Source of the DNA: Aureobasidium sp. EXF-3400 | Taxonomy: Eukaryota > Ascomycota > Dothideomycetes > Dothideales > Saccotheciaceae | Assembly (NCBI GenBank): GCA_024195585.1 | Contig: SWBL01000003.1 | Span: 1-64,000, forward strand | Length of the DNA stretch: 64,000 nucleotides | Reading direction: 5' to 3' | In this document: positions 12,816 to 22,569 of the stretch, piece after piece | Position numbering within the stretch: position 1 is the stretch's first letter | How the letters are laid out: each line of letters starts with the position of its first letter | The notes under the pieces: generated by a model | What the model was told of the DNA's origin: nothing | The model's database searches: none | Seen by the model: only the letters and a program-made list of their open reading frames with translations | Translations under genes and position numbers: made by a program

Positions 12816-13898
12816 ATGAGCACAAAACTCCTCCGCGCAGCAGCCTGCCACGTCTCGCCAGTTTTTCTCTCAGCCACCAAAACAACTGAAAAAGCAATCA
12901 ACCTGATCCACCAAGCCCACGCCAACGAAGCAAACCTCGTCGTCTTCCCCGAAACCTACATTTCCGCTTTCCCTATCTGGAGTGCTGTTCGCGCACCTAC
13001 TGAAAACCACCACCTTTTCGCTCGCATGGTGAAAGGATCCGTCTTCATCGATGGCCCTGAAATCTCTCTTCTGCAAACTACAGCCAAAAAACTAGGTATA
13101 CTCATCAGCATCGGTATCTCAGAAGAAGCTCGGTACAGCAGTGCAACACTCTGGAATTCAAACGTATTAATCGGCACAAACGGAGACATCCTAATCCACC
13201 ACCGAAAACTACAACCCACCTTTTTCGAAAAGCTGACTTGGAGTGCAGGAGATGGAAATGGTTTGAGGGTATCAGAAACAGAGTTTGGGAAGATTGGTGC
13301 ATTGATTTGTGGAGAAAATACAAATCCATTGGCGAGGTATGCGTTAATGAGCCAGGGAGAACAGGTGCATATAAGTACTTGGCCTGCTGTGTGGCCGACT
13401 CGAGCTTTGACGAATGATGCTGGAAAGGCAGAGGGAGGGAAAGCAAAAGGGAGGAATTATGACAATGTGGCTGCTAATAGGACGAGAGCAGCGGCCCACT
13501 GCTTCGAAGCAAAATGTTTCGGTATCATCAACGCCGCCTTCCTCGACCCCACCACCATCTCAATCGTCTCCAACGGAGCCAGCAACGAGGCAAGCATCAG
13601 ACAAACGCTTCAGCTTTCTCAGAGAGCAGCGACTATGTTCCTCGACCCCACTGGCACTCTAAAACCTGGCTTTACAATCGATGCAGAGGGAAGGAAGCAA
13701 GAAACAGAGTATTTGCAGGATAGAGAGGATATTCTGTATGCGGATTTGGATGTGGCGGAGTGTGTGGAGGGGAAACAGTATCATGATGTTGTGGGTGGGT
13801 ATCAGAGGTTGGATGTTTTTGATTTGAGGGTTGATCGGACGAGGAGGGAGCCGGCGAGGTTTGTGGAGGAGGTGTGGGATGAAGGGGTTGAGGGTTGA
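12816..13898 (+). CDS. Nitrilase-family carbon-nitrogen hydrolase
   Basis: Intronless gene for a 360-residue enzyme of the nitrilase branch. It would hydrolyse a nitrile to the acid and ammonia (or to the amide). The Glu-Lys-Cys catalytic triad is intact: Glu46 in VVFPETYI, Lys131 in HHRKLQPT and Cys165 in GALICGENTNP. The second conserved glutamate sits in FFEKLTWSAGDG at residue 138. HISTWPAVWP and the Arg/Ala-rich helix after it are typical of fungal nitrilases and cyanide hydratases. The length matches the family (about 340-370). Cytosolic location is inferred from the absence of a signal peptide. Cyanide hydratase activity cannot be excluded, but the substrate loop differs from the classic family as far as I recall. 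It lies downstream of a permease in the same orientation. Confidence 0.92.
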   Translation: MSTKLLRAAACHVSPVFLSATKTTEKAINLIHQAHANEANLVVFPETYISAFPIWSAVRAPTENHHLFARMVKGSVFIDGPEISLLQTTAKKLGILISIGISEEARYSSATLWNSNVLIGTNGDILIHHRKLQPTFFEKLTWSAGDGNGLRVSETEFGKIGALICGENTNPLARYALMSQGEQVHISTWPAVWPTRALTNDAGKAEGGKAKGRNYDNVAANRTRAAAHCFEAKCFGIINAAFLDPTTISIVSNGASNEASIRQTLQLSQRAATMFLDPTGTLKPGFTIDAEGRKQETEYLQDREDILYADLDVAECVEGKQYHDVVGGYQRLDVFDLRVDRTRREPARFVEEVWDEGVEG

Positions 13899-13969
13899 TT
13901 ATGGATTTGAGGTTTTGTGGATAGAACCAGGGGACGCTTAATTATATAAGAAACTCAAATATTGAGCAC

Positions 13970-14150
13970 AGAGAAGTTCATGTTTGACTGTGCCGGGACA
14001 CATAGTTGACACAACCCATCCCCCTGTGCAGGAAAAAGTCACACGGGCAGCTATAGAGATGCACAGTTCCTTTGACGGGTAGGGAGTGGCCATCGAGAGT
14101 TGTGATGTTATCGACTCTCTTTGGACTTTACTATCGTCTCGAAAAACTTC
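13970..14150. mobile_element. Decayed copy of one end of the foldback element
   Basis: The stretch containing CCCCTGTGCAGG, GTCACACGGGCAGCTATAG, AGATGCACAGTTCC and GTTGTGATGTTATCGACTCTC aligns well with the left arm of the intact element at 26.08 kb (CCCCATGTGCAAAG, GTCACATAGATAGCTATAG, AAATGCACAATACTTCC, GTCGCTATGTTGTCGATTC). The copy is diverged and has no coding capacity. It lies just 3' of the nitrilase. Confidence 0.55.
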
Positions 14151-14285
14151 TGAATTTTGATGGGTCCAGTGCCGCCTGTGTGTTGTCATGAGAAAGGGAT
14201 GAGAATGACAAAACCTAACACATGGGGAGGCCGGCTTAACAGCTTGGCCGACTTCGACATGTAGCTCTGACTGTCGAATCCATTC

Positions 14286-15838
14286 TCAGGCATTGACTGC
14301 CGCTCTTGCTGCTGCCATCTCTTCCTCCGAAGGCATATTCACAACCATAAGATACAACACATTCTGCCTGTGTGTTAGTGAGGCAACGATTCATGCGAAC
14401 GTGTGAGCTTACCTTGGCCAGCAGCTTCTTGTATGTGCGAATACCGGGGATGAGTCCCTTCCTCTCACGTCTCAATGTTTGCTGTTTCTGGGCGTTCTCG
14501 TTCGCGAGTCGCTCCCATTCTGCGCCTTGCTTCTCTCCTCTTGCGGCTTGACCAATCACAGATGCGAGGCCTCCGATCAAGCCTCTCGAGTTGGGACCGG
14601 GGATAAGCTTGCCACCAGAAACGAAGGAGATCAATGATCCACTGGCTGCTGCGTGGTTGGGATCTGCATATCTGGAGTTGAACTCGCCTTGAGGAACCTG
14701 TGCCAGCACACTGTCGGGGTTTTGCATGGACTGCAAAGATTAGCTGAAGGTAGTCAGGTACAGTGATGTGATACTCACATATTCTGCCGTGGCTCTTTTG
14801 TCCCAGTAGTTTGCGACAAAGGTCATGCCTTTCGCCACGTTGCTCTTCTTCTTTGCTGCGTCGGGACCAGTCTGTGCGGCCAACTCGTCTAGAGTGGGAA
14901 AGACGAGTGGTGCCACTTCGGGGAATGCCAACTCTCCGTATGTGGTGCCGTCAGATGATCTGAATTTGTCTCCGACCTTTGCAACGCCTTTGGATTCCTG
15001 GTTCATGGATATGACAGTCTCATTGATGTTGACTTGCTCCACCTTGTTTCTTGAGTCTGGGTTCCAAGTCATAATCAGGCAGAACAATCCCCGAGGCTGG
15101 AAGAACTCCTCGTTGAGTTTGCGCAAGGCTGTAGTTGTTCTAGAAACAATCAGGTTAAGAGCTTCTGGAAGAAGTTTTGACAACATACCTGAATCGAGCT
15201 TGCATCTCAATAGCGATGTTGGTGGCTTGCTGAATTGCATATGACACAGCAAAGCCAATGACGTGAGGCATGAACATTGTGCCGATGGAAGCAATGTTGA
15301 TGGCATTCAGCCAAGGGTCAGCAGCACTTGACTTTTGGAGTGTGTCAAGAAAGTCGAGCCAAGTAGGCTGGTCAATACCTGCTCCCTGTAGTACTGGGGC
15401 GTATGCTCGGATGAAACCCCGCGAGCGATCTTTTGGTCGACGCTGTGGAATGACAACTGGAAGCTCGAGCTGACCAGTGGCCGTTATACCAGATTGGCGG
15501 CCATGTTTCTCTAAGAAAGTGCGTTCGGGGTTTGCATCGACTACACTTTGACTGTGTTCTCCAGAAATCTCGTCTTGAGCGTCGTCCAGGTTCCACTCGT
15601 TCTCAAGGTCCTCTCCAGCTTCGTCTTCTGGTTGTGTTGAAGGTACATCCTCGACTGCTTGTGCACTGTCTGAACGTGTGGTGACAGTCGACGCAGCATT
15701 CTCTGGGCTTTGACGGTCTGTTTTCCGTGCCTTGATACTTTCGGAAGCCAGACCTACAGCCCCAGAGAAGCTTCGGATACCGGCGCGGACGAGGCCGCCT
15801 TTACGGCGACCATTTTCTTCAACATCGCGACGAACCAT
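14286..15838 (-). CDS. Conserved-looking hypothetical protein, 468 aa
   Basis: Four exons (15189-15838, 14779-15139, 14413-14730, 14286-14363) splice into one continuous frame with standard GTATGT, GTGAGT and GTAAGC donors, which argues strongly for a real gene. The product begins MVRRDVEENGRRKGG, then has a low-complexity acidic region (residues about 50-120). A moderately hydrophobic helical segment follows near residues 185-212 (INIASIGTMFMPHVIGFAV). Next comes a compact middle part with GLFCLIMTWNPDSR and KGMTFVANYWDKRATAEY, then a Gly-rich stretch GRGLIGGLASVIGQAARG-like, and a basic helical tail ending SEEEMAAARAAVNA. I do not recognise the family. The hydrophobic stretch could be a membrane anchor or a buried helix. 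Confidence 0.8.
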
Positions 15839-16909
15839 GGTGGTGAATTCTGATTTCAGAAATCTGGAGATTCTTGTGTTGGTTCTGGCGGTTTAGAAAG
15901 CGCAAGAGCTTGATCATGTACCGAATATGACTATAACAAAGGATGCACCCAAGCTTAGGTGAACCAATCCAGGCTTTAGATTAGCCGCTGTACAGCGGAG
16001 CCACGATTTGGTGCCTTGAAACAGCCGCACGCACGCCTGAGTTGAAGGATTCTTATCTGCCTTTATCTCAGGCCACATCAAACACCAGTTCGCTTTCAAC
16101 TGATTCCTTCGCCGCAATCCTTCGCAGTCGGCCTTTCATCCGGTGTTGACCTTGATGCACACGCTGACGGGTTGCAATCTAGAACCCATGGGCCGTGGAA
16201 AGAGGGTCTGGGGTTGACGTTGTGCAGTAGTGAAAGGACTGATATTGGGTTGGTTTCTTCATGACGGAACATTTTCAAGGTGTGAGACAGCGATCGTAGT
16301 CATGTCGAGCAGACTGAGCTTTCACTCACAGGTCGAGTGCATCATGGCAAGCCCACAACAAAGTCTGTACATTAACAAAAATCCGTATCTCCACGCCATG
16401 TCAATGCTCTGACCTTAGGGGCAAAGCACCACTAGAGGGGAAAAACATATATAAAGGTGCTGGGACAATAAATTCATGCCGAAATACATTGCATCGTCCA
16501 CTATAGCGTCGAGAGATACATAAGATGTTGTCAAAGGGGGGCACCCTGACGATCATCGGGCTTCGGCTTGCCAAGATAACCGATGCCAACTCGGAAGATC
16601 TTCTGCCGAAGTCCCCGATTCTCTGACGCGCGAGACCCTGGAAAAGAAGCAGACGGGAGTCAGAAGTAGATGGTGATTTCACTGGAGATGATTACGCGAA
16701 TCTTGCTACCTGGAGTCTGGTAATATACAAGGAGAGATATGCAGGTAGGTGGTGTGATTGACAGTAAGACCAGGCATGTACGAGTTACGGAGGCGTCAAG
16801 CCGAGGCACGATGAGCCGCTGTGTCAGACGAGGGGATCCCAAGCGACCCTGAACGGATCCACGAGCTCTCTCTTCCTCCCTGTACTCACTGTCAAACATA
16901 CCAGTAATC
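15839..16909. other. Intergenic region between divergent genes
   Basis: About 1.07 kb separating the 468-aa gene and the aldehyde dehydrogenase, which are transcribed away from each other. No coding frame is supported. A short motif near 16440-16540 (ATATAAAGG, CATGCCGAAATACATTGCA) faintly resembles the inner part of the foldback element but is too diverged to call. Confidence 0.5.
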
Positions 16910-18559
16910 ATGGACACCAAACTACCCGAGTTTCAGCACACTGCTATCGAACAGATCAGAGGCATCCACTCACGCATCCACGATAGCTTCCACTCGCAAA
17001 AGACGAAGCCCTTGAGCTGGCGCGCAACACAGCTTCGCAAGCTATGGTGGGCCATCAAGGATAGAGAGCAGCAGCTCGGCGAAGCTCTCCAACGCGACTT
17101 GGGAAGACCTTTCTACGAGGCTTACCTTACAGAGATTGGATGGGTGTTGAACGATATCATCTTCACCGTCAACAATCTCGAGAAGTGGGCCAAGGAGGAG
17201 TCTGCGAGTGATGTGCCGCTTACTTTTATGCCTATGCGACCTCGTGTTCGCAAGGAGCCGTTGGGCATTGTCTTGATCCTTGGGTGAGTGGTATAGAGAC
17301 AGATGTATCGACGGAGTGCTGACGCATACAGCGCTTTCAACTTCCCCGTTCAACTCTCGCTTGGTCCGTTGATCGGAGCTATCGCTGCTGGATGTACCGC
17401 CGTTCTCAAGCCCTCAGAAAGCTCGCCCTATACCGCCGCCCTCTTGCAAGAAGCCTTGGAAGCCTCGCTCGACCCATCAGCCTTCATCTGTGTACAGGGC
17501 GCCATTCCCGAGAGCAGTGCTCTGTTGGAACTCAAATGGGACAAGATCTTCTACACTGGCTCAGCCACCGTCGGAAAGATTATTGCGAAGAAGGGAGCCG
17601 AAACATTGACACCGGTGACACTCGAGCTTGGCGGTCGCAATCCTGCCATCATCACAAAGAACGCCGACCCTCGTCTGGCTGCTAGACGCCTCCTGTGGGC
17701 CAAGGGCTTGAACGCAGGTCAGGTATGCGTCAGTCAAAACTACATCCTGGTGGACAAGGACGTCTTGCCTTTCTTGGTCAAGGAACTCAAGACCGCCATC
17801 AAAGAGTTCTACCCCGAGGGACCCAAGGAGAGCAAAGACTTCGGTCGTATCGTCAACTCTCGTCAATTCGAGCGTCTGAAGAAGATGCTAGACTCCAGCA
17901 AAGGCGAAATTCTCTATGGTGGAGAGATGGATTCAGAAACCAATTACATTGCTCCTACTATCGTTCAAGTTTCATCAACTTCCGATTCTCTGGTTGTAGA
18001 CGAATCCTTCGGTCCTTTCATTCCTCTTCTTGCCGTCGACAACCTCGATGAAGCAATCCGTATTGCAAACGAAGTCCACAGCACACCTCTAGGTCTGTAC
18101 GCTTTCGGCAGCAAAGCAGACACTACTCGCATTCTTTCAGAGACCCGTAGCGGTGGCGCAAGTATCAACGACGGCTTCACTCATGCATCTTTGCCCACCG
18201 TCGAGTTCGGTGGTGTTGGAGACAGTGGCGCCGGTTGCTACCGTGGCAAGGCTTCTTTCGATTGCTTTACTCACCGTCGCGTCGTTACAAACACGCCCGC
18301 TTGGGTAGAGAGTTTGTTGAGTGTCAGATACCCTCCTTACAAAGGCAAGCTTGCTCAATTAAAGAGAATGAATGACTTTGCACCAAACTTTGATCGCGAG
18401 GGCAAGGTTGTCACATTTGGTTTGGTGGGAAGATTGCTTGCGTTGGGTGGAGCTAGTTTGGGACAAGGAATCAAGAGATGGCTGGTCCTTCTTGTTCTGG
18501 CGCTTGGTGTGAAGTATGGCCAAATGCTTGGTCTGCAGGAAAGAATCAAGAGAACTTGA
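16910..18559 (+). CDS. Class-3 (fatty) aldehyde dehydrogenase with C-terminal membrane anchor
   Basis: NAD(P)-dependent oxidation of medium or long-chain aldehydes to acids at a membrane surface is the expected role. Exon 1 is 16910-17283, the intron 17284-17331 (GTGAGT...CATACAG), exon 2 17332-18559, giving 533 residues. The splice restores ILGAFNFPVQLSLGPLIGA, the coenzyme-binding entry. The general base Glu223 is in LELGGRNP and the nucleophile Cys257 in NAGQVCVSQNY, with the canonical 34-residue spacing. FYTGSATVGK and ESFGPFIPLL are also standard. A hydrophobic tail (about residues 500-522, WLVLLVLALGVKYGQML) ends in basic residues. It predicts tail anchoring in ER or peroxisomes as in fatty aldehyde dehydrogenases. 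Length and order are normal. Confidence 0.93.
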
Positions 18560-18639
18560 GGATAGTTAATAGTGGGGTCACAAAATGGTGGGTCACAGAA
18601 TGGTAAACACCCACCGAGAATTTTTATCAAATCAGCTCT

Positions 18640-19080
18640 GTATGAACACATCCACCATCTACAAAGTATCATGCCTTTCTACAGTGTACTGATCTTCTTC
18701 GGGAAGGAGATGAGAACAGGGTGCTAAAGTGTATATCTCCTGCTAACATCCCGACGGAACTGAAGCTATTGGAATGCACAATTGTTTTGCAAGTGAAAGC
18801 AACTCCCGCCGAAAGCCAAAGATCCAATGCCCCTCAATGGAGTTTCTCTGTTTTAGAACGTAACTGTGTGTCTTCATAGTAACCTATGTGAGGTGCATCT
18901 ACACCTGAGAGAAAGGGGGTACCTCATCGAAACAGCATGTCATAACCCACACCTCAAACTAGCTATGGACAGGCACAAAGGTCTCAAGATCAAAACCATT
19001 TCCAGAGAAACCTATGGTAGACAATGGATTCCAATGGACGTTATCTCTTGAATGTCATGCATTTTTGCAGCTATAACATA
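18640..19080. mobile_element. Decayed foldback (MITE-like) element
   Basis: The segment 18660-18790 (AAGTATCATGCCTTTCTAC, TCTTCTTCGGGAAGGAGAT, AGTGTATATCTCCTGC) matches the centre of the intact element at 26.25-26.33 kb (AAGTTATTATGCCTTTTTAT, TCTTCGTAGGAGAAGGAT, AGTCTATATCTCCTATC). Downstream, 19020-19080 (GGACGTTATCTC, GTCATGCATTTTTGCAGCTA) matches its right arm (GGATGTTGTTCTATCTC, TTATGCATTTTTGTAGCT). It is noncoding and heavily mutated. Confidence 0.5.
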
Positions 19081-19200
19081 CTTCAAATACTGGAATGTGT
19101 TTGAAGAAGGTCTTTGAAGACAGTACAGTGTCAAGGGCTCTCTATGGGAATGTTCCTGGTACGATGATTTACTTCGACATGAAATCTCTCTGTGGAACGA

Positions 19201-19345
19201 GGGAGCAGCCTTTGACAGGGCTTAAGAGACTGGCGATGGAAGAAGCTGAGAGAGCGGACCGTTGACAGGGCTCATGGAACTAGTGATGGAAGAGAGAGAG
19301 AGCAAACCTTTGAAGAGAGCTCGAGACATTAGCGATAGGAAAGAG
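19201..19345. repeat. ~42-bp minisatellite, array 1
   Basis: Three diverged units with the pattern GAGCAGCCTTTGACAGGGCT followed by TAAGAGACTGGCGATGGAAG. It abuts the remnant family gene on the minus strand at 19.2-19.6 kb, and reads as the reverse strand relative to that gene. It is the same unit as in arrays 2-5. Confidence 0.75.
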
Positions 19346-19625
19346 AGCAGAGCCTCGAGCCATACAATCATCACCTCGACGCTCGTCTCCAACGGGTGTG
19401 GCGCTTCATGCTGTACGAGTGGCGAATCCACAACATCTCGTGCGGTGAGCCTCTCCTCTGGCTGGTCGCTGGTGATGTTGTTGTGGTCGACGATGAATCG
19501 AATGTGTACGTGTCTGCGATGAAGAAGATCCGTTGCAAATCGTGTGGCGGGCGCGTAGTCAAGTGAATGTGTTGAGTATGTGCGCAAGAAGGAATTCGAT
19601 GGTGGTCTCTTTGTGAAAGCCGCAA
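19222..19625 (-). pseudogene. Truncated member (SLF1) of the minisatellite-linked family
   Basis: The minus-strand frame ARDVVDSPLVQHEAPHPL followed by ETSVEVMIVWLEA is clearly related to QDIVDWLLAQARMPHPLHTS and LEVMMMWLQA of the 38.5-kb gene; the DNA is also similar over about 90 bp (19355-19445 against 39060-39150). Upstream, GTGAAAGCCGCAAACAG is shared with the 5' flank of the 38.5-kb gene (GTGAAGGCTGCAAACAA). After VWLEA the homologous middle and C-terminus are missing and the frame runs straight into the minisatellite. I read this as a deletion that fused gene and repeat. It has no convincing start codon of its own. Probably not functional, though a short product is possible. Confidence 0.6.
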
Positions 19626-19639
19626 ACAGTTCTATAAGC

Positions 19640-20200
19640 TACGGCTTCACTACTTGACGCGCTCTTTTCTCATGTGAATCGTGTCCATGACCACAACTTC
19701 CGTCCAAAGCAGACAATTGATGCTGTTGTTTACTATGGGCCTCATGGAAAATAGAAAGAGAAGACACAACTCCATCAAGAATTTATGAGCAGAAACTTCA
19801 AGTCTGAATACATTACAAGCCATCTATAAAAAGGCATAGATGGTTTCAGAACATGGATATGTCCATCGGAAGCCATGGTACAGTATATTTTCGTATTCAA
19901 CGGATGTTGTCCCGCATTTCATACACACCATGGATTTCTATAGCTACACTGACGCAACTTTCAAGGAGATCGATACAACCTTTGCTCCAATCTCGAACAG
20001 ACTGCAAATGAGGTCACCACGAAAAGGCACAAAATACTCCAAACCTGTAGTATATCCAACGAAGGCCTCAGAAGACGGTACAAGATCAGGGGCTCTTCAT
20101 AGATACGCCTGTGGTTTTGCACACTGTTCTGCATTTCTATAACTGACTATAACAAGGACACCTTTGAGTGAAACGCCATCCTCGACATCACCGTCAACAC
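19640..20200. other. Noncoding stretch with small element fragments
   Basis: No gene is supported. The sequence CTATAAAAAGGCATAGATGG near 19.83 kb and CTGCATTTCTATAACTGACT near 20.13 kb resemble inner and outer pieces of the foldback element, so this is probably another eroded copy. Confidence 0.4.
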
Positions 20201-20204
20201 CGTA

Positions 20205-20475
20205 GGAGAAGGAGCAGCCTTTGATAGGGCTCAAGGAGTTGGTGACAGAGAACGAGCAGCCTTTGAAAGGGCTCAAGGAATCGGTGGAGGAGGATGAGCA
20301 GCCTTTTAGAGGGCTCAAGAAGTTGGCGATAGAAAAAGAGCGGCCTTTGAAAGGGCTCAAGAAGTTGGCGGAGGAAGGAGCAGCCTTTGACAGGGCTAAA
20401 GAAGTTGGCGATAGAGGAAGAGCAGCCTTTGAAAGGACTCAAGAAGTTGGCGACAGGGAGCGGGCTTTGACGAGG
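20205..20475. repeat. ~42-bp minisatellite, array 2 (about six units)
   Basis: The clearest array. Units start GAGCAGCCTTTGAAAGGGCT and continue CAAGAAGTTGGCGATAGAGA; most are 42 bp, one is 39 bp. Because 42 is a multiple of three it is open in more than one frame. On the plus strand it reads as a 14-residue repeat (EQPLKGLKESVEED type, then AAFERTQEVGDRER type). On the gene-sense minus strand it reads LSPFKGCSFSVTN type. It begins about 100 bp after the stop of the minus-strand gene at 20574 and lies downstream of it. Confidence 0.9.
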
Positions 20476-20573
20476 CTCGGATATTCGGTAATAGGTTTTG
20501 AGGAAATGGCGATGTGGAAGAAAGCAGACGGTGGAGCAGAGGAGTAATCTCCATAGACTTACCACCGTGACTA

Positions 20574-21533
20574 CTATTTCTTTTCGGCCTCCTGTTCCTC
20601 ACCCATGCTCTGCTGCAGTGACTGGTTCAGTTGCTGATCTACTCTGTTCTGTAGATATTCTTGCTCATCTGCTGCAAATTGGGACCTGTTGATCGCGGAT
20701 CCGTTCGTTCTGACGACACGGGTGGTCGTGTTGATCTGGCGACGAGGCGAGCGATCACGCTCAGTCTGGCGGCGGGGTGAGCGACTACGCTCGTTCTGGC
20801 GGCGGCGGGGCGACCGGCTGCGCTCATAATGGCGGCGAGGAGAGCGACTAGGTCCATGCTGCCGACGAGGAGGCGTGCGAGGACGTCTGTCGTAGTCATG
20901 CGACCATTGGCCACGAGATTGATACTCACGAGGAGGCAGCTGCGATCGGTGATCTCTGGCCTCGGACGTGCGACTACCAGAGGGCTGGCCATCGTGCCTC
21001 TGACGGTTTGTCTGTAGTCTGCGAGGTTGTTGACGTTGGGGAACTTGGAGACCAAGATCTTGAAACTGGGCGAGAGAAACGCCGATGCTCTCGAAGAATA
21101 GACCGTCTGTGCAATCGACAGCAGGGTGATTGACATATCTGCCATGCCATGGGCAGTAGTAGGCCCCGTGGTTGCGGCGTTGGACTTGTGGACCATGGGT
21201 GACACTGTCAGGACCTACGGGCGCCACATGGGGCAAGACCTCACGCGTTGCCATGAGGTTGGTAGGCTGGACTCGCTCGAGCTCGGAGATGGGTGGGCGC
21301 GAGGCGGGTACCGCGCGTAGGCCCCAGTGTGTGCCGACAACGATGCGGATGTTGTCCAGGACAACTGCTTCTGCCTCTCGAATCTCCCTCTGAGAGCCAT
21401 GTGCGCGAACCTCGCGTAGGCGGCGGCGCGCGTGGTTTAGCCAGGAGATGGCCTGCTCATCATCCCGAGCCAGACGCAGGAATGGTCTACGCTGACGGTA
21501 GTAATCGGAGGTTGACTGGATGGTTGAGGACAT
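20574..21533 (-). CDS. SR-rich protein with UIM-like C-terminus (SLF2)
   Basis: An intronless 319-residue protein starting MSSTIQSTSDYYRQ. I take the ATG at 21533 because further upstream in frame only non-ATG codons are available. Residues about 25-75 look like a helical hairpin (AISWLNHARRRLREVRAHG, then NIRIVVGTHWGLRAVPA). A middle segment has YYCPWHGRYVNHPAVDC, a possible small metal-binding Cys/His cluster. Residues about 190-275 are an RS/RP domain with repeated RSRSPRR and DRSPRRQ. The C-terminus VDQQLNQSLQQSMGEEQE fits the ubiquitin-interacting-motif pattern (Leu-x-x-Ser-x-x-x-Ser-x-x-Glu). It shares this tail with the 38.5-kb gene. RS domains elsewhere act in RNA processing, so a nuclear RNA-related role is possible but unproven. 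The family is not recognised. Confidence 0.75.
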   Translation of the reverse strand: MSSTIQSTSDYYRQRRPFLRLARDDEQAISWLNHARRRLREVRAHGSQREIREAEAVVLDNIRIVVGTHWGLRAVPASRPPISELERVQPTNLMATREVLPHVAPVGPDSVTHGPQVQRRNHGAYYCPWHGRYVNHPAVDCTDGLFFESIGVSLAQFQDLGLQVPQRQQPRRLQTNRQRHDGQPSGSRTSEARDHRSQLPPREYQSRGQWSHDYDRRPRTPPRRQHGPSRSPRRHYERSRSPRRRQNERSRSPRRQTERDRSPRRQINTTTRVVRTNGSAINRSQFAADEQEYLQNRVDQQLNQSLQQSMGEEQEAEKK

Positions 21534-22335
21534 CTTGAACGTGGATGACAAAGATGAAGGTTTTGGAAAGTGCTGTGCAGGAAGGGTTGCGTTGACACGT
21601 TGATGAAAGGAATTGGTTTGATGGTGGCACGTTGATAAAAGAAGTCTGGTTTGTCGTCAGCCTCCTTCACTATTCAGGAAACGTCGAGAAACTCTTGACA
21701 CGCAAAGTCGTCAAGTGAATACAAACAAAGTATCTGCATCATCCAGTCGTAGACCATCCCTTTCTAGCACACCTTCCTCTCGGCGATTACATCCTCCACC
21801 TACAGAACTTTGAACATAAGAGAATCTTTGCGGCCGCCTTGCAGCCACTGTATGGCTCTACACGAGTTGCCGGCATCTCTGCCATATGTGACCCGATGAA
21901 ACCTTCTGACTATCACGACCACATCCTCCCAAGCTTGTTGCCGACTGCAGCAACGATTATCTCTTCCTGCAAGTTTACAATCACTTGACTTCTTCTGAAT
22001 GCACTTTCCTATCCGCCTCCCATGGCGAGCACTTTCTTCCACAACGTGCTCTGAATCTTAGAGAAGGCGCATGTAAACCAACGAGATCTCATAGAAAAGG
22101 CAATACTTTCTGCCCAGGATACCAACGTCCTTGCCTCAATCTCGTCCTTCCTCTTCATCTTCACCTGATTTATCATCCCTCCCTGGAATTTATCAATCAA
22201 ATGACGCCTTCTGAACAGTAGAGCGTCTCGTCAATTCTTGAATCATCCTTTTTGTTAATCTGTAACTATGTTTAAAACCCTTATCTAGCGACCCAGTACA
22301 CATGTCGGCGTATCTTGTACAGCGATGAAGTCACG
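21534..22335. other. Noncoding stretch
   Basis: About 800 bp upstream of SLF2 and up to minisatellite array 3. Short open stretches have no recognisable character. It should contain the SLF2 promoter. Confidence 0.45.
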
Positions 22336-22339
22336 ATGA

Positions 22340-22565
22340 GGAGTACCCTTCGAAGAGGGCGCAAACAGATGGCGAAGGAGGAACAGCCTTTGAAGAGGGC
22401 TGAAAAGATTGGCGACGGGAATAGGGAGAGGAGCAGCGTTCGAAGAGGACTTAAAAATTGGCGTGATGGAGCATCCTTCGAAGAGGACTCAAAGATTGGC
22501 GTGATGGAGCATCCTTCGAAGAGGTCCCAAAAGATTAGCGACAGAGAAAGAGCGCCCTATGATGA
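22340..22565. repeat. ~40-bp minisatellite, array 3
   Basis: About five diverged units of the same family (GAACAGCCTTTGAAGAGGGC, GCATCCTTCGAAGAGGACTC, AAAGATTGGCGTGATGGA). The array ends only a few bases from the stop codon of the minus-strand gene at 22570 and lies on its 3' side, in the same relative orientation as the other arrays. Confidence 0.85.
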
Positions 22566-22569
22566 AGGC

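Noticed and set aside
16440..16560. A further foldback-element copy
   Set aside because: Only two short similar words are present, which is not enough to separate from chance.
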